Assembly (NCBI GenBank): GCA_003022925.1
Contig: PXRY01000044.1
Coordinates: forward strand, 1,138 to 40,847
Source of the DNA: Halobacteriales archaeon QS_8_65_32
Lineage (GTDB): Archaea; Halobacteriota; Halobacteria; Halobacteriales; Halococcaceae
Direction: 5' to 3'
Length of the DNA stretch: 39,710 bases
Under the pieces are notes generated by a model that worked only from the letters and a program-made list of their open reading frames with translations, did no database searches and was not told the origin of the DNA. Below are positions 8,486 through 16,687 of this stretch, piece by piece; within the stretch, counting starts at the first letter, position 1; the number at the start of each line of letters is the position of its first letter. A program made the position numbers and the translations under genes.

Positions 8486-8764
8486 TCACCCACGAAGCGC
8501 CATGAGATAGGCCCCGACGGCTTGGAGCAGGTCGGACTTGCCGGCGTCGTCGGCGTCTCGCACGAGCACCCGCCCACGAGGGGCGTACTCGCGGGGATAG
8601 GTCTTCTCGCGTTCGATCACCGCATCGTAGCCGACCTGGCCCACCGCGCGGGCGATCTCGTCGACGCTCGGCTCCGAGACGGCGACCGACAGGGGCACCC
8701 GGCGACCCTCACCGCGCGTGAGATCGGCGTCGAGGTACGCCGGCCAGATGACGTTCTCGACCAT
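8486..8764 (-). CDS. srp19: Signal recognition particle 19 kDa protein
   Basis: SRP19 binds helices 6 and 8 of 7S RNA and prepares it for SRP54. The 92-residue product has the family pattern: an N-terminal [19 protein letters not shown], then [25 protein letters not shown], then a basic GRVLV strand. It heads an apparent srp19-gar1 operon. The 216-base gap upstream (8765-8980) shows neither a 7S RNA nor any other gene I can identify. Confidence 0.93.
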   Translation of the reverse strand: MVENVIWPAYLDADLTRGEGRRVPLSVAVSEPSVDEIARAVGQVGYDAVIEREKTYPREYAPRGRVLVRDADDAGKSDLLQAVGAYLMALRG

Positions 8765-8980
8765 ACCGGTCGAATCCAGGGGTCAAACAAAGCGCTTCCG
8801 GCTCCCGCTCATCGGTTCGCTCATCCCTCGCCCTCGGTGCGTTCGCGGCCGTTGGATACACGAGGTATCTCGGGATCGCGCTGCGACGGCGAGCGGGTTC
8901 GATCGCGGCTCGTCCGTCCTCTCGCCCTCGCTCTCGTTCCGTCGTCCTCACGTCGAGTGCCGGCAATGTCGGTTGGCTGG

Positions 8981-9702
8981 TTAGCCGATCAGTCGGTCGA
9001 GTGCCGTCGCCGGTTCGCGAATACGCCCGACCAGCGTCGGGTCGCCGTACTCGACGTAGCGGTACTCGGGGATCGACTGGAGGTCCCGATAGAGGTCCTG
9101 GAACGCCGTGAGGTCGTCGGTTTCGAAGTAAGTAATGAAGTCGACGTCGCACAGCCCGCTCGCGTGATAGAGCTGACGACGGACCCGATCGAGGTACTCG
9201 ATCGTCGGTTCGATATGCTCGCGCATCAGTTCGAGTCGCTCCTCGTCCCCGAGCGTCCACCACTCGGCGGTCTTGCGAACTGGAACCACGATCGCGTATC
9301 GGGGCGGATCGGGGCCCTCGTACGTTCTCGCCGTCAGTTCCGCGTCGAGATCGGGGGCCTCCGGCGTGTAGACCGTGTCCCGGATGACACCGACGAACGT
9401 CTCGGTTCGTTGCGAGCGGCACCGAGAACCCTCTCGCGAAACTCCCGGACGAACGCTTGGGCGGTCGTCAGTCCGCGAGCGTGAACCCGCACGAACAGAT
9501 CCGTCTCGGCCGCCAGTCCGTCCGTCACGTAGGTATCACAGAGGACCGCGTTCTCGTAGTCGGCGAGTAGCTCCTCGAACCCGTTCGAGGCAGTCTCCGT
9601 CGAGGAGCCCTCGCCGTCCGCCCGTGTAGCATTGAGCGCGAACGCCGCGAACACACAGAACACGCCGGTCTCGTCGAGCATCGACGCGCCGTGGCTGGAC
9701 AT
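8981..9702 (-). pseudogene. Frameshifted chlorite dismutase/HemQ-family gene
   Basis: Two minus-strand frames together give a normal-length (about 240 residue) Cld-family protein. The N-terminal part (start 9702) runs through LDETGVFCVFAAF and AQAFVREFRERVLGA. The second part continues RTETFVGVIRDTVYTPEAPDL, then RKTAEWWTL and ELMREHIEPT, whose His aligns with the proximal haem ligand of HemQ. It ends through YHASGLCDVDFITYFETDD and EYRYVEYGDP. The join lies at about 9412-9425 and needs a net loss of one base; the segment around it otherwise has the family's length. In haloarchaea such proteins are haem-related and sometimes fused to other domains (PitA). A sequencing error would restore a full gene. 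Confidence 0.8.
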
Positions 9703-9816
9703 TGTAATCGATTCAGCCTACGCTCGGTAAGGCCTTGTGGACGCACGGGCCTTCGCCGGCCGATTCACGAACGGGTCCGCGACGCGTCGATACCCGAATC
9801 GAACGCCCGGACGCCG

Positions 9817-11202
9817 TCAGCTCCGGTACCGGGCGAGCAGAGCAACCGCCAGCAGAGCAACGACGCCGGCGACCAACCCGAAGCCCGGGCCGCTCGTCCC
9901 GGTCGTCGTGTCGCTCGCACCCGTCCCGGTGTCGGTTCCCGCCTCCGTTTCGCCGGTCGTGGTCGTCGCCCCGCCGTTGGTAGTCGTCGCAGCGCCGCTC
10001 CCGCCGGTGTCCGAGACGGTCGCAGTCGTGGTCGTGGCTGCGGCCGTGGTTTCGGTCACCGTTGCGTTCCCGCCGTCGGCGACTATCGGCGACTCGGTGG
10101 CGGTTCCGGTCGCGCCCGCCGCCCCGGTTGCGTTCGCGTTCGCCTCCGACGCCGAGGACGCCGAGAAGTCTACCGGCGTCAGGTCGGTTTCGTTCATCGC
10201 CTCCGGATGGAGCGCCCGGGCGAGGGTCGTGAGCGGGTAGACGATCCGTGGGCCGGGCTGTTGGATGAGGTTCGCCTCTAATGTCACGGTCCGGTTCTCC
10301 TGGAGCGCGGTCGTCCCGCTGTAGGGCTGACCCTGCGGGATCGGCGCACCGGACGGGTGGACGATCCACTCGGGGTTCCGGCTCGCGACGATCTCGGCGT
10401 TTACCTGCTGGTAGCCCGAAATACCGGCCTGAACGGCGATGTTACGTGCGCCGGCCGTCTGCACTACGTCGTCGATGTGGGTGCCCGTACCCGCGGTGAA
10501 GTTGTAGAAATAATAGAGGACTGGTGGCTCCTCGACGTCGCTTCCGTTCGCTGCCGACTCGATCTCGCTTACTCTCGTTCGCATCTCCTCGACCGTCTCA
10601 TTCGCGCCTGCGCACGCGCCGGTCAGTCGGCCGTACCGTTCGGTGACGCCGTAGACGTCCTCGATCGAGGTCGCAAGAGCAGTTTGGTAGACCGTGATCC
10701 CGGCCTGACGGAGCTGGGAGACCGTCTGATTGGGCGTGACGCTCGCCGCGAACACGACATCGGGCTGGAGCCCCACCACCTGCTCGACGTTTACCGAGCC
10801 GTCGTCGTTGGTCACGTCAGTTTTGCCCTCCGTGCCATTGAGATACGAGGTGAACTGGTCGACCGGCATCCCGACCACTCGCTCGCGCGCGCCGATCGCC
10901 CACAGCGTCTGAGCATCGGAGGGCGCGAGCACGACGATCCGCTCGGGTTCCTCCTGCAGGGAGACCTCGGTGCCCGAGGCGTCGGTCACCGTTACCGGGA
11001 ACGAACACGCCCCATCCTGCTGGGCCGAAACCGGGTTCGTCGCCGCCGGTCCAACCGGTCCCGCCGCGTTGCCGACCGCCGCCCCGGTTCCGGCCCCGAT
11101 ACCGGTCCCGGCTCCGATGCTGGCCCCGGATCCGATCCCCATAGCAGTTACTGCAAGCAGCGCAATCAGTACCGTCGTCGCCGTCGAGCGGCTCTCGTCC
11201 AT
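9817..11202 (-). CDS. btuF: ABC transporter substrate-binding protein, corrinoid type (BtuF-like)
   Basis: An exported class III (helical backbone) binding protein of 461 residues. An N-terminal hydrophobic segment (residues 8-25) and Gly/Ala-rich stretch precede the mature domain, which begins near CSFPVTVTDASG. PERIVVLAPSDAQTLWAIGA and EQVVGLQPDVVF are typical of BtuF/FecB-like proteins. The C-terminus is a long Thr/Gly-rich linker followed by GPGFG, a hydrophobic helix and a short Arg tail: a PGF-CTERM signal, implying archaeosortase processing and surface anchoring. The ATG at 11202 was chosen because a signal peptide follows directly and a TATA-like box (about 11229-11236, minus) fits a leaderless start. 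It faces btuC-btuD. Cobalamin specificity is inferred. Confidence 0.82.
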   Translation of the reverse strand: MDESRSTATTVLIALLAVTAMGIGSGASIGAGTGIGAGTGAAVGNAAGPVGPAATNPVSAQQDGACSFPVTVTDASGTEVSLQEEPERIVVLAPSDAQTLWAIGARERVVGMPVDQFTSYLNGTEGKTDVTNDDGSVNVEQVVGLQPDVVFAASVTPNQTVSQLRQAGITVYQTALATSIEDVYGVTERYGRLTGACAGANETVEEMRTRVSEIESAANGSDVEEPPVLYYFYNFTAGTGTHIDDVVQTAGARNIAVQAGISGYQQVNAEIVASRNPEWIVHPSGAPIPQGQPYSGTTALQENRTVTLEANLIQQPGPRIVYPLTTLARALHPEAMNETDLTPVDFSASSASEANANATGAAGATGTATESPIVADGGNATVTETTAAATTTTATVSDTGGSGAATTTNGGATTTTGETEAGTDTGTGASDTTTGTSGPGFGLVAGVVALLAVALLARYRS

Positions 11203-11227
11203 GTGAGCGCGACCTGCGACGGCAGTC

Positions 11228-11242
11228 AATAAGTATTTATCT
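11228..11242. promoter_or_regulatory. Overlapping divergent promoters of btuF and btuCD
   Basis: The 61-base gap between btuF and btuC contains one AT-rich patch. On the plus strand TATTTAT (11234-11240) lies 24-30 bases before the btuC ATG. On the minus strand ATACTTATT (11229-11236) lies 27-34 bases before the btuF ATG. Both fit leaderless haloarchaeal promoters, and the overlap implies that the two units share control. Confidence 0.6.
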
Positions 11243-11263
11243 AATCCAACTGCACTTGCGCTC

Positions 11264-12367
11264 ATGACGCGGTGGGGGCGTACCGTCGGCTGGTGTGCGG
11301 GACTAAGCGGCTTGCTCATCGCAAGCGTGCTCGTGGGCGCGACGATCGGCCCCATACGGATCCCGATCCCGGTCGTCGCGAAGGCCGTCCTCAACGGACT
11401 CGCCGTCCCGACGGTGGGGGTAGTCGGCGGATCGGGCGAGACGAGCGCGGCGGCGGTGTCGGTCGCCGGCATCGGACTCGACGTCGGGTTCGTCTCGCCG
11501 TTTGCCTACCAGGTACCGGAGCCAAGCCGCGTGATCGTCACGCAGTTGCGCCTGCCCCGCATCGTCCTCGCGGCGATCGTCGGGTTTTCGCTCGCGGCCG
11601 CGGGAACCGTGATGCAGGGATTCTTCCGCAATCCGATGGCCGACCCCTCGATCATCGGCGTTTCCTCGGGCGCGGCGGCCGGCGCGGTGGCCTTCATCGT
11701 CTTTCCGCTTTCGGTACCCTTCGGCCTCCAAGGGATGGCCTTCGCCGGCGCGCTCGTAAGCGCCTTTCTCGTCTACCTGCTCGCAACCGAGGGGGGCCGA
11801 ACGCCCGTCGCGACTCTATTGTTGGCCGGAATCGCGCTTCAGACCTTCTTAGGCGCGGTGATCTCCTTCATGTTACTGCAAGCGGGCTGGCGGCTCCAGG
11901 AGGCGATCTACTGGCTAATGGGTCACCTCCACGCGAGTACCTGGGACGAGGTGCTCGTGACGCTTCCCGTCTCGCTCGTCGCCTTCTGCGTGCTCGCAGC
12001 GTACGCGCGCGATCTCAACGTCCTCCTACTCGGCGAGAGCGACGCACACTCGCTCGGCATCGAGGTCGAACGCACCAAACGCGTCCTGTTGGGGGTCGCG
12101 AGCGTCATCACCGCCGGGGCGGTCGCGGTCGCGGGCGTAATCGGCTTTGTCGGATTGATCGTCCCCCACGTGATGCGCCTGCTCGTCGGTCCCGATCACC
12201 GGATCTTGCTTCCCACGAGCGCGCTCGCCGGCGCAGTCTTTCTCGTCGCCACCGACACGGTCGCCCGGACCGGTCCCGCCGAACTCCCCGTCGGCATCGT
12301 CACGGCGGCGCTCGGTGCGCCGTTTTTTATCTACCTGCTTCGCCGCCGGGAGGTCCACGCGCTGTGA
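11264..12367 (+). CDS. btuC: ABC transporter permease, FecCD/BtuC family
   Basis: The membrane subunit of a corrinoid/siderophore-type importer; 367 residues with about ten membrane helices. Family landmarks are [42 protein letters not shown] and [16 protein letters not shown]; the last is the cytoplasmic coupling region that contacts the ATPase. An initial hydrophobic segment is followed by a somewhat long extracellular stretch (about 45-75) before the conserved core. The ATPase gene begins 37 bases after its stop codon, and a TATA-like box lies 24-30 bases upstream. Confidence 0.9.
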   Translation: MTRWGRTVGWCAGLSGLLIASVLVGATIGPIRIPIPVVAKAVLNGLAVPTVGVVGGSGETSAAAVSVAGIGLDVGFVSPFAYQVPEPSRVIVTQLRLPRIVLAAIVGFSLAAAGTVMQGFFRNPMADPSIIGVSSGAAAGAVAFIVFPLSVPFGLQGMAFAGALVSAFLVYLLATEGGRTPVATLLLAGIALQTFLGAVISFMLLQAGWRLQEAIYWLMGHLHASTWDEVLVTLPVSLVAFCVLAAYARDLNVLLLGESDAHSLGIEVERTKRVLLGVASVITAGAVAVAGVIGFVGLIVPHVMRLLVGPDHRILLPTSALAGAVFLVATDTVARTGPAELPVGIVTAALGAPFFIYLLRRREVHAL

Positions 12368-12404
12368 TCGCCAGTGGGGAGGCGGTCGAGGAGGGTCGCG
12401 CGTC

Positions 12405-13442
12405 GTGATTTCCGTCGAGGACGTGAGCGTCCGCCTCGGCGGCGAACGGGTGGTAAAGAACGCGAGTTTCGACGTTCCCCGAGGGAAACTGGTCGGACTG
12501 ATCGGCCCGAACGGCGCGGGCAAGACTACCGCGATACGGGCGATCAACGGATTGGTCGAACCCGAGTCGGGGCGAGTCGAAATCGACGGCGATCGCGTTG
12601 CGGACCTATCGGCCCGGACGCTCGGCCGACGAGTGGCGACCGTCCCCCAGAACACATCGCTCGGCTTCGACTTTCCCGTTCGTGACGTCGTTTCGATGGG
12701 GCGAACCCCGCACCGGTCGCGCTTCGAGCGCGAATCGACGGCCGATCGGGAGGCGGTCGAGCGCGCGCTTCGGCGCACCCAGCTCGCCGATCTGGCTGAC
12801 CGATCGATCGACTCGGTTTCCGGTGGTGAGCGCCAGCGAGTCGTCCTGGCGCGCGCGCTCTGTCAGGATTCTCCAGGACTCCTGCTCGACGAGCCGACCG
12901 CAAGCCTCGATATCGGTCACGGCGTCGCCATTCTCGACCTCGTTCGCGGCCTCGTGAGCGAAGGCAAGAGCAAGGGCGAGGGAGAAAGCGAAGACGAGGG
13001 GAAAGCGGCGCTCGCGGCGATTCACGACTTAGATCTCGCGGCCCGCTTCTGTGACGAACTCGTCTTGCTCGCTAACGGCGCGGTGCTCGCGGCCGGCACG
13101 CCCGCGGCTGCGCTCACCGAAGCCCACTTGGAAGCAGCGTTCGGCGTGCAGGTAGCCGTCACCCCCCACCCCGTGACCGGTGCGCCGAGCGTCACGGCGC
13201 TGTCGGAATCCTCAACGGCCTCGGCGGCTTCGGGAGCCTCGGCAGCCTCGACGGTCTCAACGGACAACTCGGCGTCGGTGGCCGCGTCCGGCGAGCGAAA
13301 CGGCGCGAACGCCGAAAACACGGGAAGCGACGAGAGCGACGACGGCAACGGAGCGAGCACCGGAAACCGCAGCGACGGGACGAGTGCCGGGGATGATGAT
13401 AGCGGAACGGCCACTGAACTTCCCGACATCGACGGTCGCTGA
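12405..13442 (+). CDS. btuD: ABC transporter ATP-binding protein (BtuD-like) with acidic C-terminal tail
   Basis: The cytoplasmic ATPase for the adjacent permease; 345 residues. It shows Walker A GPNGAGKTT, Q-loop VPQNTS, signature SVSGGERQRV, Walker B LLLDEPTASLD and the switch histidine in AAIHDLDLA. A GTG at 12405 is chosen because the nucleotide-binding fold starts immediately (ISVEDVSVRLGG). The ATG at 12315 overlaps btuC and adds an unrelated Arg-rich leader. Two parts are unusual: a charged insertion of Lys/Glu/Gly at about residues 186-203, before the H-loop, and a roughly 80-residue Ala/Ser/Asn/Asp-rich tail after the conserved domain. Confidence 0.88.
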   Translation: MISVEDVSVRLGGERVVKNASFDVPRGKLVGLIGPNGAGKTTAIRAINGLVEPESGRVEIDGDRVADLSARTLGRRVATVPQNTSLGFDFPVRDVVSMGRTPHRSRFERESTADREAVERALRRTQLADLADRSIDSVSGGERQRVVLARALCQDSPGLLLDEPTASLDIGHGVAILDLVRGLVSEGKSKGEGESEDEGKAALAAIHDLDLAARFCDELVLLANGAVLAAGTPAAALTEAHLEAAFGVQVAVTPHPVTGAPSVTALSESSTASAASGASAASTVSTDNSASVAASGERNGANAENTGSDESDDGNGASTGNRSDGTSAGDDDSGTATELPDIDGR

Positions 13443-13528
13443 GGCCGGGATATCGGGAACGCCGACGGCCGGGACACAGACCGATCTGCTTCCTGCGGCC
13501 CGTTTCGCCGTGTTTCGCTCCCCCCGGC

Positions 13529-13816
13529 TCAGGAGTCTTCGTCCGCGAGGTACCGGTCGTAGACGATGTCCGCGAAGCGGAGAACGACGGCGACCGGGAT
13601 GAGAAAGGACAGTGCGACAGTCATGACAAGCGTGAACCACCGGCCCGAGACTTCGTCGGGCGGCCAGAGGATCGCCCAGACCCCTGCCAGTGGCACTCGG
13701 AACCAAATCGCGACGACCAGTACCGTCACGAGCGCGATCGCGACCCGCAGCAAGGTCCGTTTCCTGATCCCGTAGATCCTCTCGGGCGGGTCGTCGAACG
13801 GGTCGGCGACTCCCAT
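13529..13816 (-). CDS. Small two-helix membrane protein, unknown function
   Basis: From the ATG at 13816 the product is 95 residues with two hydrophobic segments (about 23-50 and 62-85) and an acidic C-terminus ending DRYLADEDS. The N-terminus MGVADPFDDPPERIYGIRKR is plausible as a cytosolic face. The frame is open to 13948, but that extension is Arg/Ser-rich and looks non-coding. No family is recognised. It is convergent with btuD, 86 bases away. Confidence 0.6.
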   Translation of the reverse strand: MGVADPFDDPPERIYGIRKRTLLRVAIALVTVLVVAIWFRVPLAGVWAILWPPDEVSGRWFTLVMTVALSFLIPVAVVLRFADIVYDRYLADEDS

Positions 13817-14003
13817 CTCGTCGGTGTTCAGGGATCGCGGCTCCTCTCGCTTACGGTTCGTGATTCTCGGTCGGACGGTGTTCCGACTCGAATGGACTCG
13901 ATCGGATCCGATCCGGTCGACCCGGGCGAGGCGACTCGATCGGTCCAAGCGACCGAGCGAAGCGAGCCAAGCGGGAAAAGAGTGTAGCGCGAACGCGACC
14001 GTC

Positions 14004-14519
14004 TCACGACCGGCTTCGACCGCCCATCCCGCCGCCGACCCCGACCTCGTCGAGTTGACGGGTGAGGATTCCGTTCACTTCTTCGGGGCGGTGGATGTCC
14101 TCGAAGACGAGTTCAGTCGCGCCAGTCCCCGCCGTATCGATCCGGATGTCGCCGTACGAGAGGAGGCGTTCGGCGAGCGACTGGCTGAAGTTCGTGTTCT
14201 GGACCCGATCGAGGCGTAACTGGGTGACGTCCCGGGAGACGATGCCGGTTTTCTTGTAGACCTCCTCGGAAGTGATCGCGTATTTGATCGCCCACCGGGC
14301 GAGATACCACCGCGCGACGATCGCGAGTCCCACCGGCACCGACACGAGCGGCACGAACCACAGGTCGGGTGGGGCAACCGTCGTGAGCGCGATACCGGCG
14401 AGGATCAGGAGCACGCCGAAGACGAGAAAGGGTGCGACCGGACGCAAGCTCGGGTGGCCGGTCCAGAGGAGCTGCTCGTCGTCGGTGAGGTGGATCCACT
14501 CGGGCGCGTCGGGAGCCAT
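14004..14519 (-). CDS. Membrane-anchored PH domain (bPH2/YdbS-like) protein
   Basis: The 171-residue protein starts with a soluble WIHLTDDEQLLWTGHPS segment and has two membrane helices (about 28-48 and 52-70). A bacterial PH-like domain of the bPH2 type follows: YAITSEEVYKKTGIVSRDVTQLRLDRVQNTNFSQS, then GDIRIDTAG. Such proteins are common in haloarchaea; their role is not established. The ATG at 14519 is preferred over the 14570 frame start because the conserved region begins there. It is divergent from tenA, with hairpin block B in the 548-base gap between them. Confidence 0.82.
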   Translation of the reverse strand: MAPDAPEWIHLTDDEQLLWTGHPSLRPVAPFLVFGVLLILAGIALTTVAPPDLWFVPLVSVPVGLAIVARWYLARWAIKYAITSEEVYKKTGIVSRDVTQLRLDRVQNTNFSQSLAERLLSYGDIRIDTAGTGATELVFEDIHRPEEVNGILTRQLDEVGVGGGMGGRSRS

Positions 14520-14616
14520 GCTCGCTCGTAACCTTCGAGTCCGGAGACTTACGTGTTTGTGCGACCTCACCCGTCGCGTTTACTTTGGCCGTCCTTGGAG
14601 AGCGAGCCACCGAGAC

Positions 14617-14908
14617 CGTTTCGAAAGCCCCCGACACGCTCGGCTTCTGCTCGCGGGCCGCAGGCCCGCTCACGGGTCGTGGTTCAAAAGAGCGAAGCTG
14701 TTTAATCACCATGAAACGGCTCCGCCGTTTCGAACCATGCTCCTCGGCTCACTGCGCTCGTTCGCCTATCGTTCGAAAGGCGCTTCGCGCCTTTCGTGAT
14801 GTCAGAACGCGAAGCGTTCTGACTGCGAGCGGGATCGGAGGTCCCGCACTGAACGAATTTCGAACCGCGGCTTCACCGCCACGCGGTCGGCCCCTTTCAG
14901 TCCCACCC
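14617..14908. repeat. Hairpin-array element B
   Basis: At least five hairpins occur in about 200 bases: 14653-14669 (7-base stem, GCA loop), 14713-14731 (8, TCC), 14774-14796 (10, TTC), 14803-14821 (8, GAA) and 14829-14847 (GCGGGA/TCCCGC, as in block A). The left end carries GAAAGCCCCCGAC followed by CTCGG, and the right end GCCCCTTTCAGTCCCACCC. Both end motifs recur, inverted as a unit, in block D (23701-23916). It lies upstream of both flanking genes, so it is not simply a terminator. Confidence 0.62.
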
Positions 14909-15035
14909 GAAGCGGTTGCTATCGGTTCTCATCACGCAACTAATACTATCATCTCACCGATGAGGTGACACCTCTGGGCCGCGGGTTTCGGCTCGATACT
15001 TCCCTCGCGTTCGTATCATTAGGTAGTACAACCAA

Positions 15036-15043
15036 TCTATAAC
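15036..15043 (+). promoter_or_regulatory. TATA-like box of the tenA unit
   Basis: TCTATAAC sits 25-32 bases before the ATG at 15068, which fits leaderless transcription and supports that ATG over the in-frame GTG at 15047. Confidence 0.6.
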
Positions 15044-15067
15044 ACGGTGGATGTCGAACGCCCGGTC

Positions 15068-15730
15068 ATGGCGACGAGCGACCGACTCCTGGAGGAAGCC
15101 GAAGGCCTCTGGACAGCTCAAAAATCCCACCCATTCGTGACCGAGTTGGCCGAGGGCACGCTCGACGAGAGCGCGTTTCGCTGCTGGGTCGAACAGGACT
15201 ACTTGTACTTGCTCGATTACGCACGGGCCTTCGCGACGGCCGGCGTCCGGGCGCGCGACGAGGGGACGATGACCGATCTCGTGGGGATCGCCCACGCGAC
15301 GCTCTCGGAGGAAATGGACCTCCACCGTGAGTTCGCCGCCGACTACGGCCTCTCGACGGCGGAGTTAGAAGCCGCCGAGAAGCGACCGACCTGTGTTGCC
15401 TACACCAATTACCTGTTGCGCGTCGCTCACGAAGGCTCGATCGCCGAGATCGCCGCGGTGCTGTATCCCTGCGGGCAGGGCTACCTCGACGTTGCGACCC
15501 ATATGGCAGACATAGCGACCGACGAGCACCGCTACACACCTTTCATCGAGACCTACACGTCCGACGACTTTCGCGAAGAGGTGGCGTGGCTACGCGGGTT
15601 CGTCGACCGGTGTGGCGAACGGTATCCCGACGAGTTCGACACGATGCGCGAGGCCTTCCTCCAAAGCGCCCGGCTCGAAGCGGCCTTCTGGGACATGGCC
15701 TATACCGACGAGGAGTGGCCGATCCGATGA
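15068..15730 (+). CDS. tenA: TenA family aminopyrimidine aminohydrolase, TenA_C type
   Basis: TenA (thiaminase II) hydrolyses aminopyrimidine breakdown products of thiamin to HMP, so the pyrimidine can be reused. The 220-residue protein carries the conserved LWTAQKSHPFVTELAEGTL and FRCWVEQDYLYL near the N-terminus. It also has the catalytic-cysteine motif LYPCGQGYLD at about residue 138 and an acidic C-terminus with ARLEAAFWDMAY. The cysteine assigns it to the TenA_C branch. Its stop overlaps the start of a second TenA-type gene (ATGA), so the two are translationally coupled. Confidence 0.9.
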   Translation: MATSDRLLEEAEGLWTAQKSHPFVTELAEGTLDESAFRCWVEQDYLYLLDYARAFATAGVRARDEGTMTDLVGIAHATLSEEMDLHREFAADYGLSTAELEAAEKRPTCVAYTNYLLRVAHEGSIAEIAAVLYPCGQGYLDVATHMADIATDEHRYTPFIETYTSDDFREEVAWLRGFVDRCGERYPDEFDTMREAFLQSARLEAAFWDMAYTDEEWPIR

Positions 15731-16470
15731 CCGAGGGCGACCCGAACCGATCGGCCGACGGTCGACTCGCAGTACCCGAAACGTTCGACGCCCACGCCGA
15801 CGCCGCCGGTCGGCCCGACGTCCGGGCCACCGACTGGCTACGTGAGCGGGCCGAACCGGACTGGACCGCCGCGACCGACGGGCGGTTCGTCCGGGAGCTA
15901 GGGAGCGGAGCGATCGACGACGAGGTCTTTCGGCGGTATCTGGTCCAGGACTACGCGTTCGTCGGGGAGTTAGCGAGCCTGATCGGCTACGCGATCGGCG
16001 ATGCCCCGACGATCGAATCGAAGCGTCGGCTGACCGACTTTTTGGGGACGCTGACGAGCGAGGAAGACGACTACTTCGAGCGATCGTTCGACGCACTCGG
16101 CGTCCCCGAGACGGACCGAAGCGACCCCGAACTCACCGAAGTCACCCGCGCGTTCGGTGACCTGTTGGGACGAGCGGCACGGGAGGGCGGGTACGCCGAG
16201 AGCCTGGCCGCCTTCGTCCCTGCCGAGTGGGTGTATCTCACCTGGGCCCGAAACGTCGAGGAGCGTCGGAATCCGTCGAAATTCTACCTCGCCGAGTGGG
16301 TCGAGTTACACGCGTCCGACGAGTTCGCGTCGTTCGTCGGGTGGCTCCGCGCGGAACTCGACCGGGAGGTAAACGCACTGTCAGCGCGCCGCCAGCGCCG
16401 GATCGACCGGCTGTTCGGACGGACGGTCGAGTTGGAAGCGGCCTTCTTCGAGGTGGCTTACGAGGGGTGA
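15727..16470 (+). CDS. Second TenA-like protein, cysteine-less TenA_E type
   Basis: The 247-residue protein is a diverged paralogue of its upstream neighbour. The shared fold markers are WLRERAEPDWTAATDGRFVRELG, VFRRYLVQDYAFVGEL and ELEAAFFEVAYEG. At the position of the catalytic cysteine it has FVPAEWVYL instead of YPCGQGY, which places it in the TenA_E branch. Plant and other TenA_E proteins act on formylamino or amino forms of the thiamin pyrimidine, so the pair may carry out consecutive salvage steps; this is inference. The ATG at 15727 overlaps the previous stop by the ATGA arrangement. The N-terminal 35 residues are acidic and not obviously conserved. Confidence 0.87.
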   Translation: MTEGDPNRSADGRLAVPETFDAHADAAGRPDVRATDWLRERAEPDWTAATDGRFVRELGSGAIDDEVFRRYLVQDYAFVGELASLIGYAIGDAPTIESKRRLTDFLGTLTSEEDDYFERSFDALGVPETDRSDPELTEVTRAFGDLLGRAAREGGYAESLAAFVPAEWVYLTWARNVEERRNPSKFYLAEWVELHASDEFASFVGWLRAELDREVNALSARRQRRIDRLFGRTVELEAAFFEVAYEG

Positions 16471-16687
16471 ACGCCGCCGTCGCCGGACGAACGGATCGGG
16501 CTCGGAACGATCGGGTTCGAAACCATCGGACTGACCCGGATCGATGGCCTGAGTCGGTGACCCGACCGACGGCGTGAACCGATCGGCACGCACGCTGGCG
16601 CGCGTTCATAAGTCACTAATACAACCCGCTATTGAACCGGGCGAAGGACATGAGAGGAACGAGTCGATCGCGACGGGAGGGCAAAAG

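Larger units (their letters stand above)
14520..15067. other. Divergent intergenic region containing hairpin block B and tenA promoter
   Basis: This 548-base gap between two divergent genes contains no supported ORF. About half of it (14617-14908) is hairpin block B. The remainder, 14909-15067, contains the tenA promoter (TCTATAAC at 15036-15043) and a short GAGGTG/CACCTC inverted repeat near 14962-14975. Confidence 0.6.

Noticed and set aside
8765-8980. 7S RNA or RNase P RNA gene beside srp19
   Set aside because: The gap is only 216 bases and shows no recognisable conserved SRP or RNase P motif.
10357-11232. 291-codon plus-strand open frame opposite btuF
   Set aside because: The btuF frame has a signal peptide, binding domain and PGF-CTERM; the opposite frame lacks coding character.
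11203-11263. Cobalamin riboswitch in the btuF-btuC gap
   Set aside because: The 61-base gap is too short and contains overlapping TATA boxes instead.
14909-15067. TPP riboswitch before tenA
   Set aside because: No THI-box core is recognisable, and a TATA box lies at leaderless distance, leaving no room for a leader.
16500-16530. tRNA T-arm-like sequence GGTTCGAAACC
   Set aside because: No acceptor stem, anticodon arm or D-arm pairing could be matched around it.
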